NCBI GenBank assembly: GCA_900110635.1
Contig: FOEK01000005.1
Location: forward strand, 1 to 64,000
Direction of reading: 5' to 3'
Source: Lachnospiraceae bacterium NE2001
Lineage (GTDB): Bacteria; Bacillota; Clostridia; Lachnospirales; Lachnospiraceae
Length of the DNA stretch: 64,000 nt
Part shown: positions 53,443 to 60,976 of the stretch, piece after piece
How positions within the stretch are numbered: the first letter of the stretch is position 1
Layout: every line of letters starts with the position of its first letter
The notes under the pieces: generated by a model
What the model was told of the DNA's origin: nothing
What the model saw: the letters and a program-made list of their open reading frames with translations, nothing else
The model's database searches: none
Position numbers and translations under genes: made by a program

Positions 53443-54060
53443 ATGAATACAGTAAGAGCCAGGAAAAAAGGCCAGCAGTATAAGCTGTATGTAAATGATA
53501 TCTATATCGGTCCTGTATTTAAGGGCGACTTCGAAAAGGTTGGGATGTCTGTTCCCGACAGTGAGGACTATGTTATAACATTTGACACTGATAGAGAGGT
53601 AACTGAGTTAAATGATATAATATACGAGAGAGCATATCAGAAGGCAATCGGATATCTTGCAACGGCTGAATACTCGGCGGGTATTATTAGAAATAAGCTC
53701 TATATGAAGGGCTATTCCGAGGAGGTTGTGGATATAGTTATTGAGATTCTTTATGAATCTAATTATCTTGATGACGGCCGCTTTGTGGAAGCGTACACCA
53801 GAAGCTATATTAAAACTAAGAGCAGAGCGCTTATTGAACGGGAAATATGTGACAGAGGCGTTGATGCTACCAAGTATCGTGATGTTATGGACAACGTATA
53901 TTCGGATGAAGGCATAACAGACGAGGATGTTATTAACAATCTTCTTGCAAAAAAATATGATAAAGACAGCTTTGGTGATATGAAGGTAAAGAGGAGAGCC
54001 ATCTCGTATTTATCGAGGCATGGTTTCACCTATGATATGATTAACAATTACTTGACATAA
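53443..54060 (+). CDS. recX: RecA regulator RecX
   Basis: A 205-residue modulator of RecA filaments, made of helical triplet repeats. Characteristic pieces are YERAYQKAIGYLATAEYSAGIIRNKLYMKGYSEEVVDIVIEILYESNYLDDGRFVEAYTRSYI and KVKRRAISYLSRHGFTYDMINNYL. It starts 6 bp after recA and ends just ahead of a promoter for rny. Sequence conservation in this family is low, but the order and motifs make the call secure. Confidence 0.92.
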   Translation: MNTVRARKKGQQYKLYVNDIYIGPVFKGDFEKVGMSVPDSEDYVITFDTDREVTELNDIIYERAYQKAIGYLATAEYSAGIIRNKLYMKGYSEEVVDIVIEILYESNYLDDGRFVEAYTRSYIKTKSRALIEREICDRGVDATKYRDVMDNVYSDEGITDEDVINNLLAKKYDKDSFGDMKVKRRAISYLSRHGFTYDMINNYLT

Positions 54061-54080
54061 TATCCGATTAAGTATAAACT
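54052..54080 (+). promoter_or_regulatory. Sigma-A promoter of rny
   Basis: TTGACA at 54052-54057, with TAAACT at 54075-54080 after 17 nt or TATAAA at 54073-54078 after 15 nt. It overlaps the end of recX. Confidence 0.65.
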
Positions 54081-54153
54081 AGTAAAGTGTGTTTTTACAC
54101 ATTGTCATGTAGTTTTTAAAACTACGTTACATTTGCACATTACATTTTAATAA

Positions 54154-54166
54154 AGGAGGTACTCCT
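54154..54166 (+). promoter_or_regulatory. Palindromic Shine-Dalgarno of rny
   Basis: AGGAG at 54154-54158 can pair with CTCCT at 54162-54166 across GTA, directly before ATG 54167. The leader also holds the palindrome GTAGTTTTTAAAACTAC. The Shine-Dalgarno could be hidden in this hairpin, suggesting translational control of rny. Confidence 0.5.
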
Positions 54167-55720
54167 ATGCCTACTCTAGGTTGGGTAATCATCATAGTAG
54201 CTGCCTTTATCATAGCTTTGATCATTGGATACTTTGCGGGTATTGCTTATCGTAAGAATATCGCTGAAGCAAAGATTGGAAAAGCTGAGGATAAAGCTAA
54301 AGACATTATAGATGATGCACTTAAGACTGCTGAGTCAAAGAAGAGAGATATTCTCCTGACTGCTAAGGAAGAGGCCCTTAAGACCAAGAATGATATTGAA
54401 AAAGAGGTTAAGGACCGCAGATCAGAGATTCAGCATATGGAGAAGAGAGTTCTTCAGAGAGAGGAAAACCTGGACAAGAAGAGCGATACCTTGGAGAGAA
54501 GAGAACAGTCTCTTTCTGCTAAGGAAGCAAATCTTGCTAAGAAGGTAGCCGATGTTGAAGAACTATCTACAAAAAGGCAGCAGGAACTTGAGAGAATCTC
54601 AGGACTTACCTCTGAACAAGCTAAGGATTATTTGCTTAAAACCGTAGAAGATGATGTAAAGCATGAAACCGCAATGATGATTAAGGAGCTGGAAACCAGA
54701 GCCAAGGAAGAAGCTGATAAGAGAGCTAAGGAATACGTTGTAGGCGCAATTCAGAAATGCGCTGCAGATGTTGTTTCAGAGTCAACAGTTTCACTGGTAC
54801 AGCTGCCAAATGATGAAATGAAGGGACGTATCATCGGACGTGAGGGTCGAAACATTCGTACACTTGAGACTCTTACGGGAGTTGATCTCATAATTGACGA
54901 TACGCCTGAAGCAGTAGTTTTATCAAGCTTTGATGCAGTTAGACGTGAAGTTGCACGTGTTGCACTGGAGAAGCTTATTGTAGATGGTCGTATACATCCT
55001 GCCAGAATCGAAGAAATGGTCGAGAAGGCACAGAAGGAAGTAGAGACCAAGATGAGAGAAGAAGGAGAGGCAGCAGCACTGGATGTTGGAGTGCATGGTC
55101 TGCATCCTGAACTTATTAAACTTCTTGGACGTCTTAAGTATAGAACAAGCTATGGCCAGAATGTATTAAAGCATTCTGTTGAAGTTGCTTATCTAAGTGG
55201 ACTTCTCGCTGGTGAGCTTGGCGAGGACGTTAAGCTTGCAAAGAGAGCCGGACTTCTTCATGATATCGGTAAATCTATCGATCGTGAGATGGAAGGTTCA
55301 CATGTCAGCATAGGTGTTGACTTATGTAAAAAATATAAAGAAAATCATGTTGTTATTAATGCGGTTGCTTCACACCATGGCGATTGTGAGGCAGAATCAA
55401 TCATCGCTTGTATCGTTCAGGCTGCTGATGCTATTTCAGCTGCAAGACCAGGTGCAAGAAGAGAGACCATTGAGACATATACCACAAGACTTACAAAGCT
55501 TGAGGATATTGCCAACGGTTTCGACGGAGTAGAGAGATCCTTTGCTATTCAGGCTGGTAGAGAGATTAGAGTTGCTGTTGTTCCAGAAAAGATTAGTGAT
55601 GCGGATATGGTACTTCTGGCTAGAAATATTTCCAAGCAGATTGAAGATGAGCTTGAATATCCTGGACAGATCAAGGTTAGCCTTATTCGTGAATCAAGAG
55701 TAACTGATTACGCAAAGTAA
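54167..55720 (+). CDS. rny: Ribonuclease Y
   Basis: A 517-residue membrane-anchored endoribonuclease, the main mRNA-decay initiator in many Bacillota. One N-terminal membrane helix (about residues 5-27) and a long Lys/Glu coiled coil (to about 190) precede the KH domain ([15 protein letters not shown]). The HD domain follows with the catalytic [10 protein letters not shown] and VASHHGD motifs. Its own promoter and a terminator flank it. Length and layout are normal. Confidence 0.98.
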   Translation: MPTLGWVIIIVAAFIIALIIGYFAGIAYRKNIAEAKIGKAEDKAKDIIDDALKTAESKKRDILLTAKEEALKTKNDIEKEVKDRRSEIQHMEKRVLQREENLDKKSDTLERREQSLSAKEANLAKKVADVEELSTKRQQELERISGLTSEQAKDYLLKTVEDDVKHETAMMIKELETRAKEEADKRAKEYVVGAIQKCAADVVSESTVSLVQLPNDEMKGRIIGREGRNIRTLETLTGVDLIIDDTPEAVVLSSFDAVRREVARVALEKLIVDGRIHPARIEEMVEKAQKEVETKMREEGEAAALDVGVHGLHPELIKLLGRLKYRTSYGQNVLKHSVEVAYLSGLLAGELGEDVKLAKRAGLLHDIGKSIDREMEGSHVSIGVDLCKKYKENHVVINAVASHHGDCEAESIIACIVQAADAISAARPGARRETIETYTTRLTKLEDIANGFDGVERSFAIQAGREIRVAVVPEKISDADMVLLARNISKQIEDELEYPGQIKVSLIRESRVTDYAK

Positions 55721-55726
55721 ACGGAC

Positions 55727-55760
55727 CACCTGCTTCTCTTAACGGGAAGCAGGTGTTTTT
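55727..55760 (+). terminator. Intrinsic terminator after rny
   Basis: CACCTGCTTC pairs with GAAGCAGGTG around a TCTTAACGG loop, followed by five Ts. Confidence 0.93.
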
Positions 55761-55765
55761 ATTTG

Positions 55766-55826
55766 GTGCAGTGGGGACAGACCCCTCTTGCACCGTTAGG
55801 TGCAAGGGGGTCTGTCCCTGCTGCAC
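55766..55826. repeat. GGGGACAGACCCC-family inverted repeat
   Basis: An imperfect long hairpin: GTGCAGTGGGGACAGACCCC..TTGCACC pairs with GGTGCAAGGGGGTCTGTCCC..CTGCAC. It lies right after the rny terminator and 18 bp before the NUDIX start, as at 27814-27900 before rnr. Confidence 0.88.
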
Positions 55827-55843
55827 TTTGGAAAGGAAAGAGA

Positions 55844-56461
55844 ATGAAATTATTAAATAGAGAGTTAAAGTATAGTGCTCACAGGGTTAAGGTTTACGAG
55901 GATACTATTGAGAAGCCGACTGGAGAAAAGGTTTATTATGATTTTGTGGAAAATCGTAATGGCTCGGGTGTGCTCCTGGTTGATAATACCGGTAAACTAC
56001 TTTTTGTTAAGCAGTATCGTAACAGTATCAATGATATGGATGTTGAGATACCTGCTGGCTGTGCGGAATTAAATGATAATGTAAGTCTGCTAAATAATCC
56101 TGAGAATGTATTAGATGAGCTGTCTGAAAAAGCTTACAGCAGGTCGGACTTTGAATCTCCAGAGAATCCATTTTATAGATGCGCTATAAGAGAGGCGGAG
56201 GAGGAGACAGGGCTCATTCCTACAAAGCTAGAGTTTGTCAGCTATATCTTGGCTGCGGCTGGGCTTTTCAGCGAGCGTACCGCAGTATATATTGGTACGG
56301 ATCTGATAGAAGGAAAGATGTCCAGAGATCCGGATGAATATATAGATATTATCCGTCTTACACCGGAGGAGGCTATGGATTATATAGCAAAGGGTCTTAT
56401 CACTGATAGTAAAACTATAATAGCAATTCAGCATTTTGTAATAAATGCAAAGAATATTTAA
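55844..56461 (+). CDS. NUDIX hydrolase, ADP-ribose pyrophosphatase-like
   Basis: A 205-residue NUDIX protein. The N-terminal strand and KQYRNSINDMDVEIPAGCAE segment resemble ADP-ribose pyrophosphatases, which cleave ADP-ribose to AMP and ribose 5-phosphate. The NUDIX box is split: AGCAE is separated from CAIREAEEETGL by about 38 extra residues (NVSLLNNPENVLDELSEKAY...). ATG 55844 has AGGAAAG upstream. It is a single gene; the next gene has its own promoter. The substrate is uncertain. Confidence 0.82.
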   Translation: MKLLNRELKYSAHRVKVYEDTIEKPTGEKVYYDFVENRNGSGVLLVDNTGKLLFVKQYRNSINDMDVEIPAGCAELNDNVSLLNNPENVLDELSEKAYSRSDFESPENPFYRCAIREAEEETGLIPTKLEFVSYILAAAGLFSERTAVYIGTDLIEGKMSRDPDEYIDIIRLTPEEAMDYIAKGLITDSKTIIAIQHFVINAKNI

Positions 56462-56613
56462 CATATATTATGTCAAGATTTTCGGTAGTATGAGAAAAAA
56501 TTTGAAAAATCATTTCCACAAGATATAGTATGTAAACCAAATCGCCTATTCTTTATATTGCGAAAATGCCTTATTTTTAGGGCTTTGTAAGCTATTTACA
56601 TAAAAATTTTTTG

Positions 56614-56642
56614 TTGATTTTATGTTAATTTACAACTATACT
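56614..56642 (+). promoter_or_regulatory. Sigma-A promoter of xerD
   Basis: TTGATT at 56614-56619, 17-nt spacer, TATACT at 56637-56642. The rest of the 56462-56688 gap is AT-rich with nothing else recognised. Confidence 0.7.
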
Positions 56643-56715
56643 AATACCACTAGCCTTTTGTAACATTTATGAACTAATTGTTACAACATTGAAGGACAAC
56701 AGTGTTAGAAAGTGT

Positions 56716-57609
56716 ATGGTGGGAAAAGTATTGGAACGCGAGATTGATAATTACATACAATATCTTGTTGATGTAAAGAAGAGCAGTTTAAACACTGTTC
56801 AGTCATATAGACGTGATCTTGTTAAGATGATGGATTACCTCGCAGCGAATGGCGTTAGTGAAGTTCAGGATGTTAATACAACCTTGCTTCGCTCGTATGT
56901 TCTTGATATGGAGAATCAAAAGAAGAGCTCTGCAACGGTATCCAGAAGTATTGCAAGTATCAGGTCGTTTTTTATTTATCTGCTTGAAAGAGGTCTCGTA
57001 AAGGGGAATCCAACTGAGGGACTGAAACCTCCTAAGGTTGAGAAAAAGGCGCCGGAGACGCTTACTATTGAAGAAGTAAATCTTCTGCTGGATCAGCCAT
57101 CAGGCGATACACCAAAAGAGATTAGAGATAAGGCAATGCTGGAGCTTCTATATGCTACAGGCCTGAGGGTTTCCGAACTCATTTCACTAAAAGTATCTGA
57201 TGTGAATCTGTCACTTAATTATATAGAGTGTCACGACAGAACAAAGAGCAGAATTATTCCTATTGAAAATGCAGCAAAGCATGCGCTAAATAAATATATT
57301 ACAGATATCAGGCCAAGCATGTGTTCTGATTCAGAGTATCTCTTTACAAATGTAAAGGGTGAAATGATGTCTAGACAGGGATTCTGGAAGGTTCTCAAGT
57401 CTTATGCAAAAAAGGCTGGAATAAATAAGGATATCACACCGCATATGATCAGGCATTCTTTTGCAACACATATGGTGATAAATGGAGCTGATCTCGCTAG
57501 TCTTCAGGAGATGCTGGGACATTCTGATATTTCAACAACACAGATTTACCTTAAGGTTAAGCCAAGTAAACTTAAAGAGGTTTATGACAAGGCTCATCCG
57601 AGAGCATAA
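56716..57609 (+). CDS. xerD: Site-specific tyrosine recombinase XerD
   Basis: A 297-residue tyrosine recombinase that resolves chromosome dimers at dif. The N-terminal SAM-like DNA-binding domain (IDNYIQYLVDVKKSSLNTVQSYRRDL) is followed by the catalytic domain. R151 is in ATGLRVSEL, H243 and R246 in PHMIRHSF, H269 in LGHSDI, and nucleophile Y278 in QIYLKV. Length fits chromosomal XerD rather than phage integrases. ATG 56716 has only a weak ribosome binding site; a TTG at 56689 would add nine residues. Confidence 0.92.
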   Translation: MVGKVLEREIDNYIQYLVDVKKSSLNTVQSYRRDLVKMMDYLAANGVSEVQDVNTTLLRSYVLDMENQKKSSATVSRSIASIRSFFIYLLERGLVKGNPTEGLKPPKVEKKAPETLTIEEVNLLLDQPSGDTPKEIRDKAMLELLYATGLRVSELISLKVSDVNLSLNYIECHDRTKSRIIPIENAAKHALNKYITDIRPSMCSDSEYLFTNVKGEMMSRQGFWKVLKSYAKKAGINKDITPHMIRHSFATHMVINGADLASLQEMLGHSDISTTQIYLKVKPSKLKEVYDKAHPRA

Positions 57610-57670
57610 CTTAATACGATATTGACAAGGTTCCTTATGGAATCTTACATCGATATATGTGGGGAAAGAG

Positions 57671-57710
57671 AAGGAGTTAAAGAGGGTGAGACTGGTTTAA
57701 CTCCTTTTCG
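57671..57710 (+). terminator. Hairpin between xerD and aroC
   Basis: AAGGAGTTAAA pairs with TTTAACTCCTT (57671-57681 with 57696-57706), followed by TTCGCTTT. It could end xerD transcription or act as a leader hairpin for aroC. Confidence 0.6.
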
Positions 57711-57741
57711 CTTTGTAAGATTAAAAGACAGGAGAATATTT

Positions 57742-58818
57742 ATGTCTGGTTCAACATATGGAAATATATATAAAGTAACAACCTGGGGGGAATCCCATGG
57801 AGCAGGAATAGGCGCTGTAGTTGATGGTTGCCCTGCAGGACTTGAGATAAATGAAGACTTTATCCAAAGCTTTCTTGATAGACGCAAGCCGGGACAGTCT
57901 AAGTTTACGACTCAGAGAAGTGAGGCGGACAGAGTTCGCATAATGTCAGGCGTCTTTGAAGGAAAGACCCTCGGTACACCAATCTCTCTTGTTATAGAAA
58001 ATACATCTCAGATTTCTAAAGACTATTCTAATATACAGAATGTTTATCGACCAGGTCACGCTGACTATGGCTTTGATGCAAAGTATGGCTTTAGAGATTA
58101 TCGTGGTGGTGGTCGTTCCTCCGGAAGGGAAACTGCTGGAAGAGTAGCAGCTGGAGCCATAGCTATCAAGGCTCTTTCTGAAATGGGTATTGAGATAATG
58201 GCCTATGTTAAGCAAATAGGTGATATAGCTATTGATTATAATAATTTTGATAAAGAAGAGATTCATAGAAACAGTTTGTGTATGCCGGATTCTAATGCAG
58301 CTGAAAAGGCAGCAGCTTATCTGGAAGAGCTTATTCAGAGCAAGGACTCCAGTGGCGCTTTGGTTGAGTGCGTGGTAACTGGTGTTCCGGCCGGTATTGG
58401 CGAACCAGTTTTTGATAAGCTTGATGCACGTCTTGCAGGGGCAATCATGTCCATCGGAGCTGTGAAGGGCGTAGAGATAGGAGACGGCTTTGCTGTCGTG
58501 AATAAGAAGGGTTCAGAAAACAATGATCCTTTCTATACTGAAAATGGTGTTATAAGTAAAAAGACAAATCATTCGGGTGGTATTCTTGGTGGAATATCAG
58601 ATGGTTCGGATATTGTCCTTAGAGCAGCATTTAAACCAACTCCTTCTATCTATCAGAAACAATCTACTGTAAATAGTGATATGGAAAACTGTGATATAGA
58701 GATAGTTGGTCGTCACGATCCTATAATAGCACCACGTGCTGTTGTGGTGGTTGAATCAATGGTGGCACTTTCGCTTTTCGACCTCATACTTATCAATAGA
58801 ACATCAAGATTATTTTAG
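57742..58818 (+). CDS. aroC: Chorismate synthase
   Basis: Makes chorismate from 5-enolpyruvylshikimate 3-phosphate with reduced FMN, the last shikimate-pathway step. The 358-residue protein has the signatures WGESHGAGIGAVVDG, RRKPGQSKFTTQRSE, RPGHADYGFDAKYGFRDYRGGGRSSGRETAGRVAAGA and the C-terminal HDPIIAPRAVVVVE. AGGAGA lies about 7 nt before ATG 57742. The bifunctional aroE-aroK gene is 0.6 kb downstream, so three shikimate activities are close together, separated by rpsO. Confidence 0.98.
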   Translation: MSGSTYGNIYKVTTWGESHGAGIGAVVDGCPAGLEINEDFIQSFLDRRKPGQSKFTTQRSEADRVRIMSGVFEGKTLGTPISLVIENTSQISKDYSNIQNVYRPGHADYGFDAKYGFRDYRGGGRSSGRETAGRVAAGAIAIKALSEMGIEIMAYVKQIGDIAIDYNNFDKEEIHRNSLCMPDSNAAEKAAAYLEELIQSKDSSGALVECVVTGVPAGIGEPVFDKLDARLAGAIMSIGAVKGVEIGDGFAVVNKKGSENNDPFYTENGVISKKTNHSGGILGGISDGSDIVLRAAFKPTPSIYQKQSTVNSDMENCDIEIVGRHDPIIAPRAVVVVESMVALSLFDLILINRTSRLF

Positions 58819-58821
58819 TTC

Positions 58822-58850
58822 TTGACAGCTAAAGGGTTTTACTGTATCAT
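58822..58850 (+). promoter_or_regulatory. Sigma-A promoter of rpsO
   Basis: TTGACA at 58822-58827, 17-nt spacer, TATCAT at 58845-58850. Transcription would begin about 80 nt before rpsO. Confidence 0.85.
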
Positions 58851-58866
58851 ACCTATGTTTTTAACC

Positions 58867-58907
58867 CGTACTGAGTTTTTGGAGAACTCCGACCAGGACT
58901 CGGTATG
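58867..58907 (+). promoter_or_regulatory. rpsO 5' leader structure (probable S15 autoregulatory RNA)
   Basis: CGTACTGAGT (58867-58876) pairs over 10 bp, with G-T wobbles, with ACTCGGTATG (58898-58907), enclosing a smaller GGAG/CTCC hairpin. S15 mRNA leaders in Bacillota are known to bind S15 and repress translation, and this stem lies in the leader between promoter and ribosome binding site. The class of leader is inferred. Confidence 0.55.
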
Positions 58908-58938
58908 AGGCGAATTATAATATTAGGAGGTAGTAACA

Positions 58939-59205
58939 ATGATTACTAAAGAGCAGAAGGCTGAGATTTCAGCAAAGTACGGAAATGGTGCTAATGATAC
59001 AGGTTCACCAGAGGTACAGATCGCAATCCTTACAGCAAGAATCAATGACCTGAATGAGCATTTCAAGAATCATCCAAATGATTTTCATTCAAGAAGAGGT
59101 CTGCTTAAGATGGTTGGTCAGAGAAGAAACCTTCTCGCATACCTTAAGAGTAAGGATATTGCTAGATACAGAGCAATTATTGAGAAGCTCGGTCTCAGAA
59201 AATAA
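58939..59205 (+). CDS. rpsO: 30S ribosomal protein S15
   Basis: An 88-residue primary 16S rRNA-binding protein. Family motifs are [48 protein letters not shown] and [19 protein letters not shown] lies 9-10 nt upstream. It has its own promoter, structured leader and terminator. pnp, its frequent neighbour, is found 1.7 kb downstream with aroE-aroK inserted between. Confidence 0.99.
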   Translation: MITKEQKAEISAKYGNGANDTGSPEVQIAILTARINDLNEHFKNHPNDFHSRRGLLKMVGQRRNLLAYLKSKDIARYRAIIEKLGLRK

Positions 59206-59222
59206 TCGTAGATCAAAGACAG

Positions 59223-59254
59223 AAAAGCACACGAGACATTGTGTGCTTTTTTTG
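59223..59254 (+). terminator. Intrinsic terminator after rpsO
   Basis: AAAGCACAC pairs with GTGTGCTTT around GAGACATT, followed by Ts. Confidence 0.95.
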
Positions 59255-59330
59255 TTATAATACCAACTGTTCGGCATTATAGTGCATAACTTTAGTAAGA
59301 AGTAAACACTATATAAGAATTTATGGTATA

Positions 59331-59370
59331 AGAAGTAATATAAAAGAAGTAATATAAAAGAAGTAATGAT
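59331..59370. repeat. 14-bp tandem repeat upstream of aroE-aroK
   Basis: AGAAGTAATATAAA at 59331-59344 and 59345-59358, and a third partial copy from 59359. It occupies the expected promoter and leader of the aroE-aroK gene; AAAGGAATT at 59371 onward serves as the ribosome binding site. Confidence 0.9.
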
Positions 59371-59385
59371 AAAAGGAATTATGCA

Positions 59386-60744
59386 ATGAGAGAAATAAAT
59401 GGCAAAACAGAAACCTTAGGCGTGATCGGCAATCCAATAGAGCACACCCTGTCCCCCGTGATTCATAATACTCTATGTGAGTTACTAGGGATAAATGCTG
59501 TCTATGTACCGATTCATGTAGAACAGGATATAGATACTGCAATAAAGGGTCTTTATGCATCTGGAATCAAGAGACTCAATGTAACGGTTCCATACAAGAA
59601 GGATGTTATGAATAGTCTGGTGGAGATCGATGAACTGGCTGAAGAGATAGGTGCGGTTAATACCCTTGTTCCTTTTGCTGGTGGTTTTAAAGGCTATAAT
59701 ACAGATATGCCTGGTCTGAAGCGCGCGCTGGAATCAAAGGGTGTTAAGCTTGAGGGAAAGAAAGCTATTCTCATTGGTGCTGGTGGAGCAGCCAGAGCTG
59801 TGTGTCTTATGCTCATAAAATCTGGAGTTTCTTCTATATATATTTTAAACAGGAGTATAGAAAAGGCTCAGGAGATAGTAGAAAATCTTGGCACGAAGTA
59901 TACAAATACTAGTCTTTGTGCGCTTTCTCTTGGCGATTATAAGAATATACCAGAAGATAAATATATAATGTTTCAGTGTACTTCTGTTGGTCTGAAGCCA
60001 GAAGACAAGCTTCTTATAAATGATGATGCTTTCTACGGTATGGCTGAATATGGTTATGACCTGATCTATAATCCTGCTGTAACTCCATTTATTTCAAAAT
60101 TATCCAGTCTGGGTATAAAAAATGACAACGGACTTACTATGCTATTATACCAGGGGATAATTGCCTATGAAATGTGGTTCGGCGTAAAGGTCACACATAA
60201 AATAGCAGATATAGTTTACTCAGAGCTTTGCAAGAAGCTGTATGGTGGAAATATAGTTCTTATTGGATATATGGGTTCTGGAAAAACCAGCGTTGGCAAA
60301 GCTCTGGCTAAGAAAAAGGGCATGAAATATATAGATCTTGATGAATATATTGTCCAGAAAGAGGGCAGATCCATTAATGATATCTTTGAGACAGAACGGG
60401 AGGAATATTTCAGGAACCTTGAGTCGGAATGCATCCGTGAGTTAAGTCTTATATCTAATACAGTGGTAGCTACTGGTGGCGGTGCTGTTATAAGAAAAGA
60501 AAACAGGGATAATCTTGGAAAGCTCGGAACTGTTGTTTATCTTAAGGCTGACACAGATACAATAGTTGCCCGTGTCAAGGGAGATGAGTCAAGACCTCTT
60601 CTTAAGTCTGAATCAGAGGAGGAACTTAGAAAGAAGGTCAGCAGCATGCTGGATAAAAGAGGTCCTTATTATGAAATGTTTGCGGACCAGGTGATCTATA
60701 CTGATCGTCTGACCCCTGATGAAATAGCAGAGATATTTGACTAA
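59386..60744 (+). CDS. Bifunctional shikimate dehydrogenase / shikimate kinase
   Basis: A 452-residue fusion. The N-terminal AroE part (1-275) has VIGNPIEHTLSPVIHN, the catalytic Lys in NVTVPYKK, YNTDMPGL and the NADP-binding GAGGAARAV. The C-terminal AroK part (about 285-452) has Walker A GYMGSGKTS (G294-T301), DLDEYIVQ, the ATGGGAVIRKE loop and SRPLLK. It therefore reduces dehydroshikimate and phosphorylates shikimate in one protein, steps four and five of the shikimate pathway. There is no frameshift between the domains. Separate genes are the common state, and fusions occur in some Clostridia. Confidence 0.96.
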   Translation: MREINGKTETLGVIGNPIEHTLSPVIHNTLCELLGINAVYVPIHVEQDIDTAIKGLYASGIKRLNVTVPYKKDVMNSLVEIDELAEEIGAVNTLVPFAGGFKGYNTDMPGLKRALESKGVKLEGKKAILIGAGGAARAVCLMLIKSGVSSIYILNRSIEKAQEIVENLGTKYTNTSLCALSLGDYKNIPEDKYIMFQCTSVGLKPEDKLLINDDAFYGMAEYGYDLIYNPAVTPFISKLSSLGIKNDNGLTMLLYQGIIAYEMWFGVKVTHKIADIVYSELCKKLYGGNIVLIGYMGSGKTSVGKALAKKKGMKYIDLDEYIVQKEGRSINDIFETEREEYFRNLESECIRELSLISNTVVATGGGAVIRKENRDNLGKLGTVVYLKADTDTIVARVKGDESRPLLKSESEEELRKKVSSMLDKRGPYYEMFADQVIYTDRLTPDEIAEIFD

Positions 60745-60794
60745 TTATATTGTTAGATGGTTTTGCTTCATAATAAATATGATAATAAAACTGG

Positions 60795-60823
60795 TTGAAT
60801 GCCGGTCGATATTATGGTAAACT
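60795..60823 (+). promoter_or_regulatory. Candidate promoter of pnp
   Basis: TTGAAT at 60795-60800, 17-nt spacer, TAAACT at 60818-60823. The leader of about 150 nt contains several hairpins, including CGTAT..ATACG at about 60939-60963, just upstream of the ribosome binding site. pnp leaders in other bacteria are processed for autocontrol. Confidence 0.55.
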
Positions 60824-60976
60824 TTTAAGGATTATGCGAGGTGAAGGGAGACTGTTTTTATTCCCAAGCCGAGACCACTGAAAAGATGTGAATATAGAGA
60901 TAAATTGTATTCAGGTTTTTTCAGTTGTTTCGGACCCTCGTATGATCAAGAGAAAAAAATACGAAGGAGAAAAAAC

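Noticed and set aside
56716-57609. Integrase of a mobile element
   Set aside because: Length, domain order and the core-gene context (aroC, rpsO) fit chromosomal XerD, and no attachment sites or phage genes adjoin it.
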